Assembly: GCA_002305275.1 (NCBI GenBank)
Contig: DBQO01000046.1
Location: 1 to 64,000 of the forward strand
DNA length: 64,000 bases
Source of the DNA: Bacteroidales bacterium UBA1392
GTDB taxonomy: Bacteria > Bacteroidota > Bacteroidia > Bacteroidales > UBA932
Direction of reading: 5' to 3'
Positions within the stretch are counted from its first letter, which is position 1. Every line of letters starts with the position of its first letter. The position numbers and the translations under genes were made by a program. Positions 52,447 through 61,243 of the stretch are shown here, in pieces. The notes beneath the pieces are model-generated. The model saw nothing but the letters and a program-made list of their open reading frames with translations, had not been told where the DNA came from and made no database searches.

Positions 52447-52768
52447 ATATATGTGTTTATTATGTGTTTCTATGTTTTAATCAATTTAATCAACAAAAGT
52501 TGGATTTTTATTTAAGAAATCCAAACTTAGCCGGAAATTTCAGAGGCTAAAGTGACTTGGCTTATAAGTTCCAAACTATGGAAGAGAGTTGTACGTAAAT
52601 ATCGTACGACTTAAAATGTAATCGCACTAAGAAAAATATTTTAACTTTATTAGCATTTTATTATTATTGTTTACAAATTATTTCCTATCTTTGGCATTGC
52701 CAATTGTATCGAAAAAAGAGTATTAACGGTAAACTAGAAAATTAATAATAAGAAACTTAAAACAAAAC
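52447..52768. promoter_or_regulatory. Divergent intergenic region (322 bp) with palindrome and -7 box
   Basis: No gene. Holds an inverted repeat AGTTGTACG (52587-52595)/CGTACGACT (52603-52611) with one wobble pair, and a -7 box TATCTTTG (52686-52693) for the DUF3868 gene, giving a leader of about 70 nt. The -33 element is not clear. The palindrome could be an operator of either divergent gene. Confidence 0.5.
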
Positions 52769-54241
52769 ATGATGAAAAAAATGGGTAAATTGTTGCTAAT
52801 GGCGGCCGTGCTGCTTGTTGCAACATTCTCTGCTAATGCCAAGACTGACAAGGTTGAACTCTGTGATGGCAAGATCGTAGTGACTGTTAAAGATATTGCT
52901 CCAAATGCAGATCTTACAGGCCTCGTTACGAACTACACCATCACGGTGGCTCCCGATGTTATCGAACAGTGTACTGCACTGATTTTGACACCGGCTGTTA
53001 GGGATACAGATACCAAATCCAAGAGGGTTGTCGAGATTCTAGTTATCAGCGCTCCCGGAGAAAGGTATCGTAGTATGTGGGTTGAAGAGCAGCTCTACAA
53101 GGTATGTGACCCCAACCGCGTAAAATTCTACACTGCCAAGAAGGGCGAATCCCTCACCATTGAGACAAACACTCTGGTTCCCTATGAGAGCTGGATGGAT
53201 GATGCCAAGTTTACGGTGACTACACAGAAAGGTACTTACAATCCCGATTGTATCGAGAATGTTTGTGGTACCGAAGAGGTTTGCGACATTCCCTACCTAA
53301 GCAGTCCGCTTACAGTAGATCCTCTATGGACTGCGGTAACTCCTGTTTTGGTTGACATTGATCCTATCAGGGCACTCAAGACCAAGCTCTACTATCCTGT
53401 AAATGTTACCAGATCTGTTGAGTCCTATCTCGAGAACCAGGATGCTCTTGCGCTTTTGGGTACACTCAATCAACCCAACTTTACTGTGGCAAGCATTAAG
53501 ATTGGCGGTTGGGCATCTCCTGAGGCTACGGTAGCTTACAACCAGAAACTTTCTGAGAAACGTGCTGCTACCCTCAAGGGCATCATCGCAGGAAAATACA
53601 ACTTCCCCGAGAGCGTTTACTCAGTATCGGGTAATGGTGAGTACTGGGACGATGTGATCAACTTCATCGCAACTACCGATGATCCTACCGTAAAATCTTC
53701 AAAGGATGAACTCGAAGCTGCCATAGCTAACAATGCCAATCTTGACGCCAGAGAGGCTGCTATGAGAAGAGTAGACAGGGGCAGACCCTATAAGGTTATC
53801 TTCGATGCAGTTTACCCCAGGTCACGTTTTGCAGACTGTGTGGTTTCATACCAACTCAGGGGCTTCAACAGAGAGCATGCGATGGTAGTTTTCAGAACTG
53901 ATCCTTATCAACTCACGGAGAATGACTACATCCAGCTTCTTGCAGTTAATCCCGACCCCGTAGTACTCGAAAAGGCCGTAGAGATTTATGACAACGAAAG
54001 TCTCTATGCAATTGCTGCAAAGGCTGAAGCCGATGCCGGTAATTACGATCAGGCCATCAAATACTACCAGAAGGCAGGTGATTCCAAGGAAGTGATGAAT
54101 AACATTGCTTGCTGCTACCTCCTAAAGGGTGATGCCAAGAATGCTGAGAAGTATCTTGAGAAGGCCAAGGGTCTGGATGTTTATGAAGGCAACCAAAACG
54201 AATTGAGAAAAGTAGTTTTGAACAACAAGTACTTCAAGTAA
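52769..54241 (+). CDS. DUF3868-type protein with OmpA-like and TPR regions
   Basis: 490 residues. Signal peptide (MGKLLLMAAVLLVATFSANA). N-terminal half about 25-170 resembles DUF3868 (VELCDGKIVVTVKDIAPNADL...). Middle region about 220-345 is OmpA-C-like with IKIGGWASPEATVAYNQKLSEKRAATLKGII. The C-terminal ~80 residues form TPR-type helices (YAIAAKAEADAGNYDQAIKYYQKAGDSKEVMNNIACCYLLKGDAKNAEKYLEKA). Related genes lie beside fimbrial operons; here a fimbrillin-like gene is divergent to it. An outer-membrane or periplasmic scaffold role is inferred. A strong terminator follows. Confidence 0.8.
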   Translation: MMKKMGKLLLMAAVLLVATFSANAKTDKVELCDGKIVVTVKDIAPNADLTGLVTNYTITVAPDVIEQCTALILTPAVRDTDTKSKRVVEILVISAPGERYRSMWVEEQLYKVCDPNRVKFYTAKKGESLTIETNTLVPYESWMDDAKFTVTTQKGTYNPDCIENVCGTEEVCDIPYLSSPLTVDPLWTAVTPVLVDIDPIRALKTKLYYPVNVTRSVESYLENQDALALLGTLNQPNFTVASIKIGGWASPEATVAYNQKLSEKRAATLKGIIAGKYNFPESVYSVSGNGEYWDDVINFIATTDDPTVKSSKDELEAAIANNANLDAREAAMRRVDRGRPYKVIFDAVYPRSRFADCVVSYQLRGFNREHAMVVFRTDPYQLTENDYIQLLAVNPDPVVLEKAVEIYDNESLYAIAAKAEADAGNYDQAIKYYQKAGDSKEVMNNIACCYLLKGDAKNAEKYLEKAKGLDVYEGNQNELRKVVLNNKYFK

Positions 54242-54270
54242 CGGGTTCAATTCTCAATTTCGAGTGAGTT

Positions 54271-54305
54271 ATGCTGCCCGGCACATTGTCGGGCAGCATT
54301 TTTTT
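54271..54305 (+). terminator. Intrinsic terminator of the DUF3868 gene
   Basis: ATGCTGCCCG (54271-54280) and CGGGCAGCAT (54290-54299), perfect 10-bp GC-rich stem with a 9-nt loop, followed by seven T's. Strong. Confidence 0.9.
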
Positions 54306-54313
54306 GATACTAT

Positions 54314-54344
54314 ATTGTCAAACTGCAATTATTTCGTACATTTG
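54314..54344 (+). promoter_or_regulatory. Putative tRNA-Leu promoter
   Basis: ATTG (54314-54317), 19 bp, TACATTTG (54337-54344), 28 bp before the mature tRNA 5' end. Confidence 0.55.
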
Positions 54345-54372
54345 CAACTCCAAGGCGAAAGCCGCATTACCT

Positions 54373-54458
54373 GCTCAGGTGGTGGAATAGGTAGACACGC
54401 AGGACTTAAAATCCTGTGGGCAGTAATGCCCGTACGGGTTCGATTCCCGTCCCGAGCA
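54373..54458 (+). tRNA. tRNA-Leu (anticodon TAA)
   Basis: 86 nt, class II tRNA with a long variable arm (GTGGGCAGTAATGCCCGT). D-loop region GTGGAATAGGTAGACAC; anticodon stem CAGGA/TCCTG around CTTAAAA (anticodon TAA); T-arm ACGGGTTCGATTCCCGT. The acceptor stem GCTCAGG/CCCGAGC pairs except for an A5-C68 mismatch. CCA is not encoded (the discriminator A is followed by CAA). It reads UUA and UUG codons and is charged by LeuS (19835). Confidence 0.95.
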
Positions 54459-54459
54459 C

Positions 54460-54500
54460 AAAGTCCCGTAAGAAACTCCTTACGGGACTTTCTGTTTTTA
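54460..54500 (+). terminator. Intrinsic terminator after tRNA-Leu
   Basis: AAAGTCCCGTAAG (54460-54472) and CTTACGGGACTTT (54479-54491): perfect 13-bp stem, 6-nt loop, then CTGTTTTTA. It lies between the tRNA and the convergent radA and may serve both. Confidence 0.88.
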
Positions 54501-54514
54501 TTGATAGTGAAAAA

Positions 54515-55900
54515 CTATTTGAATAGCTTCTTGCAAAGCGTGGGGATGTCGGAAATTGGGATGACGGTGATGCCTCCTTTGGGACGCTTTGCAAAAGAAC
54601 TTTCCTTGTTGTATGAAGAGATGAAAATCACTTCAAATCCGAGTTTCTCGGCCTCGGCAATGCGTCTTTCCACCTGACTGACCGGCCGAATTTCACCACT
54701 TAACCCAACTTCCGCTGCAAAACAGATCTTCGGACTGATATGTAGATCAAAATTGGAGGAGAGAATTGCTGCAACTATCGCCAAATCACAAGCAGGGTCA
54801 CTTACTCTCAATCCTCCGGCAATATTTAGAAAGACATCCTTGGCTGCAAGCCTAAATCCGGCACGTTTCTCCAGCACGGCGAGCAGCATATTGAGCCGAC
54901 GCACATCAAATCCGGTGGTTGAGCGTTGTGGAGTGCCGTAGGCAGCCGTACTTACCAATGATTGTATTTCAATGAGAAAGGGTCTTGTACCATCCATCAT
55001 GGCGCTAACTGCCACACCGCTCAAATCATCTTTGTGCATAGGCATAAGTATCTCGGAGGGGTTGGAGACTTCCCTTAGTCCGCTGCCGGTCATCTCAAAA
55101 ACTGCAAGTTCATCGGTAGATCCGAAACGGTTTTTGATGCTGCGGAGTATACGATAGGCACCCTTTGTATCGCCCTCGAAAAGCAGCACTACATCCACTA
55201 TGTGCTCCAGAATCTTCGGACCCGCAATAGCACCGTCTTTTGTTATATGCCCTATCAGGATCACCGGTACATTGCTCTCTTTGGCGTAGCGCAGCAATAC
55301 TGAGGCGCACTCCCTAACCTGCGAAACGCTGCCTGCAGAGGATTCTATACTCTGACTATAGATAGTTTGAATGGAGTCGATTATCAGCAAAGAGGGATTC
55401 ACTTCCCGGGCCTGTAACAGTATGTTTTCCAGCAGAGTTTCCCCCAGCACATAGCATTGAGAGTCATCTCCCTGTAATCTTTGAGCGCGGAGTTTGATTT
55501 GTACGGGACTCTCCTCTCCTGAGACATAAAGGGTTCTAAGGCCTGGTGCATGGAGCGGAATCTGTAAAGAGAGAGTGGACTTTCCGATGCCGGGCTCACC
55601 TCCAATTAGTATCATGGAGCCTTGTACCATACCCCCTCCAAGTATCCTATCCAGTTCCCCATTTCCTATGGAAAATCTCTGTTCCTCGTCAAATGTGATT
55701 CCGGTCAGCAGCTGAGGACGCGCTTCCTGTATTTGCAGGAAAGCGCGGTTGTGTCCGGAAGCTCCACCTCCCGTACCGGCCGGGCGTTTTGGCTCCTCTA
55801 TCATAGTGTTCCATTCGCCACAAGCGGGGCAGCGCCCCATCCATTTTGGACTTTCATTACCGCAGGAACTGCAGAACCATGCTGATTTTGTCTTTGCCAT
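54515..55900 (-). CDS. radA: DNA repair protein RadA
   Basis: 461 residues from the ATG at 55900. Zinc finger Cys10/Cys13/Cys24/Cys27 (WFCSSCGNESPKWMGRCPACGEW), P-loop GGEPGIGKST, RadA-specific KNRFGST, and the C-terminal Lon-protease-like domain without catalytic residues (AEVGLSGEIRPVSQVERRIAEAEKLGF). It is a branch-migration ATPase of recombinational repair. A -7 box TATCTTTG lies at plus 55905-55912, only a few bases before the ATG, so the mRNA may be leaderless. Confidence 0.96.
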   Translation of the reverse strand: MAKTKSAWFCSSCGNESPKWMGRCPACGEWNTMIEEPKRPAGTGGGASGHNRAFLQIQEARPQLLTGITFDEEQRFSIGNGELDRILGGGMVQGSMILIGGEPGIGKSTLSLQIPLHAPGLRTLYVSGEESPVQIKLRAQRLQGDDSQCYVLGETLLENILLQAREVNPSLLIIDSIQTIYSQSIESSAGSVSQVRECASVLLRYAKESNVPVILIGHITKDGAIAGPKILEHIVDVVLLFEGDTKGAYRILRSIKNRFGSTDELAVFEMTGSGLREVSNPSEILMPMHKDDLSGVAVSAMMDGTRPFLIEIQSLVSTAAYGTPQRSTTGFDVRRLNMLLAVLEKRAGFRLAAKDVFLNIAGGLRVSDPACDLAIVAAILSSNFDLHISPKICFAAEVGLSGEIRPVSQVERRIAEAEKLGFEVIFISSYNKESSFAKRPKGGITVIPISDIPTLCKKLFK

Positions 55901-55974
55901 GATGCAAAGATAATAAATCACTAAAAAATCTCGAACATACCTTAATATTATCTGACGAATAATTATATTTTTCC

Positions 55975-55982
55975 TATTTTTG
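55975..55982 (+). promoter_or_regulatory. Putative -7 box of malQ
   Basis: TATTTTTG, 26 bp before the GTG start at 56009; a TCTG at 55951-55954 stands 20 bp upstream. Confidence 0.4.
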
Positions 55983-56008
55983 CGAACAAACCAAAAACCT
56001 CAAAAAAA

Positions 56009-58621
56009 GTGATCAGTTTCAATATCGAATACAAGACCCATTTCGGTCAACAATTATATGTTGCGGGGTCAATCCCCGAACTGGGAGAGTGGGATTATTT
56101 CCGTGCGCTTCCTATGGCATATTCTGATGGTGGAAATTGGAAGGCTAATATCAAAACCCCTTCAGGCACTTTTTCATACAAATATATATTAAAGAGTCCT
56201 TCGGGTATTTTGGTTGAGGTGGGTGAGCCCAGAACTATTTCAGCAGGCAGTCGCTCAGGTAATATCTCACTGTACGATATGTGGCAGGGCAGCAGCGACC
56301 ATTCCGCTTTTCTTTCAGCCCCGTTTGAAAATGTTTTTTACAGGAGAAAGAGCTTGGAGACTCCAGTCGAAACGGACTTTGCGAAGGAAGTGGTTATCAG
56401 TGTGACAGCACCATTGGTGCACTCAGACGACTCCATATCCATTTGCGGAGAGTGCGATGCACTTGGTAACTGGAATCCGCTCAAGGCTTTGCCTATGCGC
56501 CCTCGCCCCGGGTGCAGATGGGAGGTTGCTTTGGATGCATCCCTACTGCCCAAATTGGTGAGGTTCAAATTCATCAAAATCATAGGAGATACTGCCTCTA
56601 TATGGGAATATTGTGATGACAGGGTACTCGAGATTCCTCTTTTGAAAAAGAATGATTCCGTCCGTTATGAGTGCGGTGTTACTACCTTTCCGCCACGTAC
56701 CCCACGTTTTGCAGGAGTGGCAGTTCCGATTTTTTCCCTGCGTAGCGAAGAGGGTTTTGGCATAGGTGATTTCACCGATATACGTAAGTTGGTGGATTGG
56801 GCCACTATCACCCAGCAGAGTATTATCCAACTGCTACCTATCAATGATACCTGGTCTACGGGTACCTGGACTGACTCTTATCCCTATTCGGGTATCTCCA
56901 TAATGGCTTTGCATCCCATATATATCAATCCGACTCTTCTTGGGAAGGTAGAGGATGCCGGCAAGGCAAAGAAGTTTGAATCCGAGCGAAAGAGCCTCAA
57001 TGCTCTCGATAGTCTCGATTATGAACGGGTTCTGCGTCTGAAGGATGCCTGGTGTCGTACGCTTTTCGAGCAGGATGGCGGTGCATTTATGGAGGATCCC
57101 GGATTTAAGGAGTTTTTTGAGGCTAATCAGGAATGGCTCTTACCCTATGCAGCCTTCTGCATTTTGAGGGATAAGTATGATACTGCCGACTTTTCCCGCT
57201 GGGGAAAATATTCCGATTATGATCTTAAAAAGGTAAATACTCTTTGGAAAAACGTGCGCTCCGGCAGTAAAATGAGATATTATGTCTACTTGCAGTATCA
57301 CCTCCATTTACAGATGCTGGATGCCCGTGACTATGCCCATTCCAGTGGTATTGCCATAAAAGGAGACATTCCCATAGGCATTACTCCCCAGAGTGTTGAA
57401 GCGTGGAGTGAGCCACATTATTTCAATATGGATGCCCAGGCAGGTGCTCCGCCTGATGATTTTTCAGTTAAAGGACAGAACTGGGGTTTCCCTACTTACA
57501 ATTGGAAGAGGATGGGAGAGGATGGCTACATCTGGTGGAAGAGACGTTTTGCAAAGATGGCGGAATACTTCGATGCATATCGTATAGACCATGTTCTTGG
57601 TTTTTTCAGGATATGGGAGGTGCCATCCAATCAGGTACTCGGCCTTATGGGGCATTTCAACCCGGCCATGCCATACTCCTATGAAGATATGATATCGCGT
57701 GGATTCGATTTCAAATATGACCGCCACGCCACTCCCTATATCCGCTACTATATGCTCAGAGAAATGTTTGGGGATAGGTGTCCGATGGTGCAGGAGACAT
57801 TTCTCGACTCAAATGAACTGGATGTTTTCACTCTCAAACCGGAATTTTCCAACCAAAAGCTTATTGAAGCCTGGTTTGACGGTAAAGAGGATGATGGGCT
57901 GAAGGATGGCATAATGGCACTTGCCGGAGAGGTACTCTTTGTGGAGGATCCCAATAATTTCGGATGTTTCCATCCGAGAATATCTGCCCAGTATACTTAC
58001 AGTTATCAGGCACTTTCCGAAGAGGAAAAATCGGCATTCAACCACCTCTATGATGAATTTTTCTATAAAAGACACAATTCATTCTGGCAAGAGGCGGCCA
58101 TGCGCAGATTGCCTCAACTGATTACGGCCACCAATATGCTCACTTGTGCAGAGGATCTCGGTATGATTCCTGCCTGCGTGCCTCCGGTGCTCGAGCAGCT
58201 CAAGATACTTACTCTGGAAATTCAAAGAATGCCCAAGGAGGTAGGTGTTATTCTGGGCAATCCGGCTTACTATCCCTATCTCTCGGTATGTACCACCGGC
58301 ACACACGATACCAGTACGCTCAGAGGGTGGTGGATAGAGAGGTACGGAGAAGATTGTCCCAGCCATCATTGTGAAGATATAGTGGATAGCCACCTCAACT
58401 CCCCGGCAATGCTTACCATTCTGCCGCTACAGGATTGGTTCTCCCTGGATGACACTCTGCGTGTAGAAGATCCGGAGAGTGAGCGTATCAATATTCCCGC
58501 AAATCCTAAGCATTACTGGCGATATAGGATGCATATTACCCTCGAGGAGCTTTTTTCCAAATCGCAATTTAATTCACACATAGCACATAAAGTGATCCTC
58601 AGCGGTCGCTCGGAAAGATAA
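56009..58621 (+). CDS. malQ: 4-alpha-glucanotransferase (GH77) with two CBM20 domains
   Basis: 870 residues with a GTG start. Two N-terminal starch-binding CBM20 modules (about 1-105, LYVAGSIPELGEWDYFRALPM; and about 125-225, ICGECDALGNWNPLKALPM). GH77 catalytic domain from about 235: SDSYPYSGISIMALHPIY-like segment, nucleophile region FDAYRIDHVLGFFRIWEVP, acid/base TCAEDLGMIP and GTHDTSTLRGWW. It shuffles alpha-1,4-glucan segments in maltose and glycogen metabolism, in the cytosol. The double-CBM20 layout is the DPE2-like type common in Bacteroidota and plants. The next gene follows after 15 bp. Confidence 0.95.
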   Translation: MISFNIEYKTHFGQQLYVAGSIPELGEWDYFRALPMAYSDGGNWKANIKTPSGTFSYKYILKSPSGILVEVGEPRTISAGSRSGNISLYDMWQGSSDHSAFLSAPFENVFYRRKSLETPVETDFAKEVVISVTAPLVHSDDSISICGECDALGNWNPLKALPMRPRPGCRWEVALDASLLPKLVRFKFIKIIGDTASIWEYCDDRVLEIPLLKKNDSVRYECGVTTFPPRTPRFAGVAVPIFSLRSEEGFGIGDFTDIRKLVDWATITQQSIIQLLPINDTWSTGTWTDSYPYSGISIMALHPIYINPTLLGKVEDAGKAKKFESERKSLNALDSLDYERVLRLKDAWCRTLFEQDGGAFMEDPGFKEFFEANQEWLLPYAAFCILRDKYDTADFSRWGKYSDYDLKKVNTLWKNVRSGSKMRYYVYLQYHLHLQMLDARDYAHSSGIAIKGDIPIGITPQSVEAWSEPHYFNMDAQAGAPPDDFSVKGQNWGFPTYNWKRMGEDGYIWWKRRFAKMAEYFDAYRIDHVLGFFRIWEVPSNQVLGLMGHFNPAMPYSYEDMISRGFDFKYDRHATPYIRYYMLREMFGDRCPMVQETFLDSNELDVFTLKPEFSNQKLIEAWFDGKEDDGLKDGIMALAGEVLFVEDPNNFGCFHPRISAQYTYSYQALSEEEKSAFNHLYDEFFYKRHNSFWQEAAMRRLPQLITATNMLTCAEDLGMIPACVPPVLEQLKILTLEIQRMPKEVGVILGNPAYYPYLSVCTTGTHDTSTLRGWWIERYGEDCPSHHCEDIVDSHLNSPAMLTILPLQDWFSLDDTLRVEDPESERINIPANPKHYWRYRMHITLEELFSKSQFNSHIAHKVILSGRSER

Positions 58622-58636
58622 TCATCACACACAACT

Positions 58637-59908
58637 ATGACAAAAATCACTTCTACTGAAAAGAAAACCCGTAAGAAACTTGCCATTCACTGGCAGATCC
58701 TTATAGGAATCGGCCTCGGTGTCGTTTTCGGCATCGTAATGACAAAATTCATCCCTTACGAAGCATGGTCCCCCTACATAAAATGGGCAGGGGATATGTT
58801 CCTAAGAGGTCTGAATATGATTGTAATTCCTCTGGTTTTTTCATCCATTGCCCTCGGGGTAGCCGGAATGGGAGATTCCAAGGCTCTTGGGCGTATTGCA
58901 GGCAAAACATTTGCGTTTTATATAGTCACTACGCTAATTGCTGCTACTATCGGATTGACACTGGTCAATATAGTCAAACCCGGAGTTGGAGCCGACCTTA
59001 AACTCACCGAGAACGTTACTGAACTGGCAGGTACTCAGGTCTCGTTTATCGATCAGATCGTTCACATAGTACCTGCAAATATTTTCGAGTCGTTGAGTAC
59101 GGGCAATCTGCTTTCCATCATCTTTTTTGCCATAATTTTCGGTTTTTTCATCAATATGGTGGACCAGAAACAGCAGACAACCCTCAAGGACATCCTGCAG
59201 GCAATCTATGATGTGATAATGAAGATTACGCTCTTTATCATAAAGCTCGCTCCTTACGGAGTTTTTGCCATAGTAGCAAATGTTGTAGGTAAGCAGGCAG
59301 GAGATACAAAAGCCCTGCTGGATATTGCAGGCAGCCTGGGAATATTTGTACTGATAGTCTGGGTTGGCTTGATCATTCATGGAGGAATAGTGCTTCCCAC
59401 ACTTGTAAGGGTGCTCGGCAAGGCTAATCCATGGAAACATATTTCCAAGGTTTCAACAGCTCTTCTTACGGCATTTTCTACCTGTTCTTCAGGTGCGGCC
59501 CTACCCTTCAATATACGTGATACTCAAAAATGTGGTGTTTCCAATAAGATTGCCAGCTTCGCACTTCCTCTGGGCGCCACTGTAAACATGAACGGTACCG
59601 CTCTTTACGAGTGCGTTGCAGCGATATTCATTGCACAGGCTTACGGCATAGAGCTGACTATAATGCAACAGGTAATATTAGTCTTTACCTCTCTGATGGC
59701 TGCTATCGGTGCTGCCGGTATCCCCATGGCGGGCTTGGTGATGCTCACCATCGTACTCAACGTGGTAGGTCTGCCTCTTGAAGGTATCGGACTTGTATTG
59801 GCCGTTGAGCAGCTTTGCGATATGCCCCGCACAATGATAAACACATACGGCGATACCTGCGGTGCTGTAATCGTGGCCAGAAGCGAAGGCGAAGAACTTA
59901 CGATTTAG
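58637..59908 (+). CDS. Dicarboxylate/amino acid:cation symporter (DAACS)
   Basis: 423 residues. Glt-type family features: SGAALPFNIRDTQKCGV (HP1 tip), LPLGATVNMNGTALYECVAAIFIA (NMNGT in TM7), AGIPMAGLVMLTIVLNVVGLP (HP2) and DMPRTMINTYGDTCGAVIVA (TM8 with DxxRTxxNxxGD). Eight TM helices and two re-entrant loops, Na+- or H+-coupled uptake of glutamate, aspartate or dicarboxylates. The final 4 bp overlap the convergent kinase gene. Confidence 0.95.
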   Translation: MTKITSTEKKTRKKLAIHWQILIGIGLGVVFGIVMTKFIPYEAWSPYIKWAGDMFLRGLNMIVIPLVFSSIALGVAGMGDSKALGRIAGKTFAFYIVTTLIAATIGLTLVNIVKPGVGADLKLTENVTELAGTQVSFIDQIVHIVPANIFESLSTGNLLSIIFFAIIFGFFINMVDQKQQTTLKDILQAIYDVIMKITLFIIKLAPYGVFAIVANVVGKQAGDTKALLDIAGSLGIFVLIVWVGLIIHGGIVLPTLVRVLGKANPWKHISKVSTALLTAFSTCSSGAALPFNIRDTQKCGVSNKIASFALPLGATVNMNGTALYECVAAIFIAQAYGIELTIMQQVILVFTSLMAAIGAAGIPMAGLVMLTIVLNVVGLPLEGIGLVLAVEQLCDMPRTMINTYGDTCGAVIVARSEGEELTI

Positions 59909-60519
59909 AACAAACCGTGTAACTGCGCATCAATCCTATCGGTAATGGTGCGAAAATGAATAGGATTCTCCTGAAAATTGAGGTTATCCACATCAATTAT
60001 CAGGAGATTTCCATCTTTATATCCCTCAATCCACTTTTCATAGCGTTCGTTAAGGCCTTTCAGATAGTCGAGACGGATGCTGCTTTCATATTCGCGTCCA
60101 CGTTTCTGAATATTGTTGACCAGGTTGGGAATGCTTGAACGGAGATAAATCAATAGGTCGGGAGCTTTTACAAGTGACACCATTAGTGAAAAGAGCGACG
60201 CATAGTTGTCGTAGTCGCGTGTTGCCATCAGCCCCATTGAATGGAGATTGGGGGCAAAAATACGGGCATCCTCGTATATACTGCGGTCCTGTATAATTAC
60301 ATCGTTGGATTTGCTTATCTCCACGACATCGAGAAATCTTTTATTGAGAAAATAAATCTGGATGTTGAACGACCAGCGTTCCATATCATTGTAGAAATCT
60401 ACAAGGTAGGGATTGTAATCCACGGACTCATATTTTGGCGTCCAGCCATAGTGTTCGGCAAGCATCCTTGTGAGCGTGGTCTTGCCACTTCCGATATTTC
60501 CTGCAATAGCGATGTGCAT
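59905..60519 (-). CDS. Deoxynucleoside kinase
   Basis: 204 residues. P-loop GNIGSGKT (7-14), the DRS motif in IIQDRSIYEDARIFA, and the lid region YLRSSIPNLVNNIQKRGREYESSIRLDYLKGLNERYEKWI. Deoxyadenosine/deoxycytidine/deoxyguanosine kinase family, nucleotide salvage. The specificity cannot be read here. It is divergent from the MBL-fold gene with a palindromic promoter between them. Confidence 0.93.
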   Translation of the reverse strand: MHIAIAGNIGSGKTTLTRMLAEHYGWTPKYESVDYNPYLVDFYNDMERWSFNIQIYFLNKRFLDVVEISKSNDVIIQDRSIYEDARIFAPNLHSMGLMATRDYDNYASLFSLMVSLVKAPDLLIYLRSSIPNLVNNIQKRGREYESSIRLDYLKGLNERYEKWIEGYKDGNLLIIDVDNLNFQENPIHFRTITDRIDAQLHGLF

Positions 60520-60545
60520 AGCTCCTGATAAAATTGCGTTATTGA

Positions 60546-60575
60546 CAAAAATACGAACTCTTTTTCGTATTTTTG
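60546..60575. promoter_or_regulatory. Symmetric divergent promoter (perfect 12-bp inverted repeat)
   Basis: CAAAAATACGAA (60546-60557) and TTCGTATTTTTG (60564-60575) are perfect reverse complements with a 6-bp centre. Each arm contains a -7 box TATTTTTG, one per strand, and each lies about 26 bp from its start codon (60519 on minus, 60601 on plus). So one palindrome serves as two -7 elements. Confidence 0.6.
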
Positions 60576-60600
60576 CAATTATTTCTATAAATCTCTGATT

Positions 60601-61239
60601 ATGGTCAATTATAAATGTTTTTATTTTAATGATTTGAGAGTCGCATGTTATCTTGTGTGGGATGATACCCTTGAATGTGTTATAATAGACCCGGGATGCA
60701 AGGATGACAATGAATTGGGACGTATGGAGAAGTTCGTCGAGGAAAATTCCCTCATTCCTGTTAAAATCCTTCTAACCCACGGCCATTTTGATCATGTCAT
60801 GGGGGTGCAAAGAGTTGCTGAAAGATGGGATCTCAAAGCTTATATTCATCCTAATGATAGAAATTTCGCCCTCTCGGCCCATGAGACCAGCAGCTATTTC
60901 GGTTGGAATATGAAGCCCGTTACCTGTGAATTATTAAATATCTCCGATAATTCCACTATAGAATTCGGTACCACTAAACTAAAAGTGATTCATACTCCCG
61001 GCCATACCCAGGGCTGCGTCTGCTACCATTATAAAAAGCAGAAACTCCTCTTTTGTGGCGACACCCTATTTGCGGGCAGCATAGGACGCACAGATCTCCC
61101 GGGTGGCAATTATGACCAATTAATAGACAGTATTACTCATAAACTCCTCTCTCTGGATAGTGCTACGAAGGTAATGCCCGGTCATGGCCCTGAGACTACC
61201 ATCGGATACGAATACTCCACAAACCCTTTCCTAAGCTGA
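60601..61239 (+). CDS. MBL-fold metallo-hydrolase (glyoxalase II-like)
   Basis: 212 residues. HxHxDH motif LLTHGHFDHVMGV, further ligands in HTPGHTQGCVCYHY, CGDTLFAGSIGRTDLPGGNY and VMPGHGPETTIGYE. This is the small cytosolic subgroup near hydroxyacylglutathione hydrolase; the true substrate is often not glutathione in Bacteroidota. uvrA starts 4 bp after its stop, so the two are co-transcribed. Confidence 0.92.
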   Translation: MVNYKCFYFNDLRVACYLVWDDTLECVIIDPGCKDDNELGRMEKFVEENSLIPVKILLTHGHFDHVMGVQRVAERWDLKAYIHPNDRNFALSAHETSSYFGWNMKPVTCELLNISDNSTIEFGTTKLKVIHTPGHTQGCVCYHYKKQKLLFCGDTLFAGSIGRTDLPGGNYDQLIDSITHKLLSLDSATKVMPGHGPETTIGYEYSTNPFLS

Positions 61240-61243
61240 CGAC

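Noticed and set aside
58934..59440. 168-codon open frame antisense to the DAACS symporter
   Set aside because: Cys/Tyr-rich shadow frame inside a well-supported gene.
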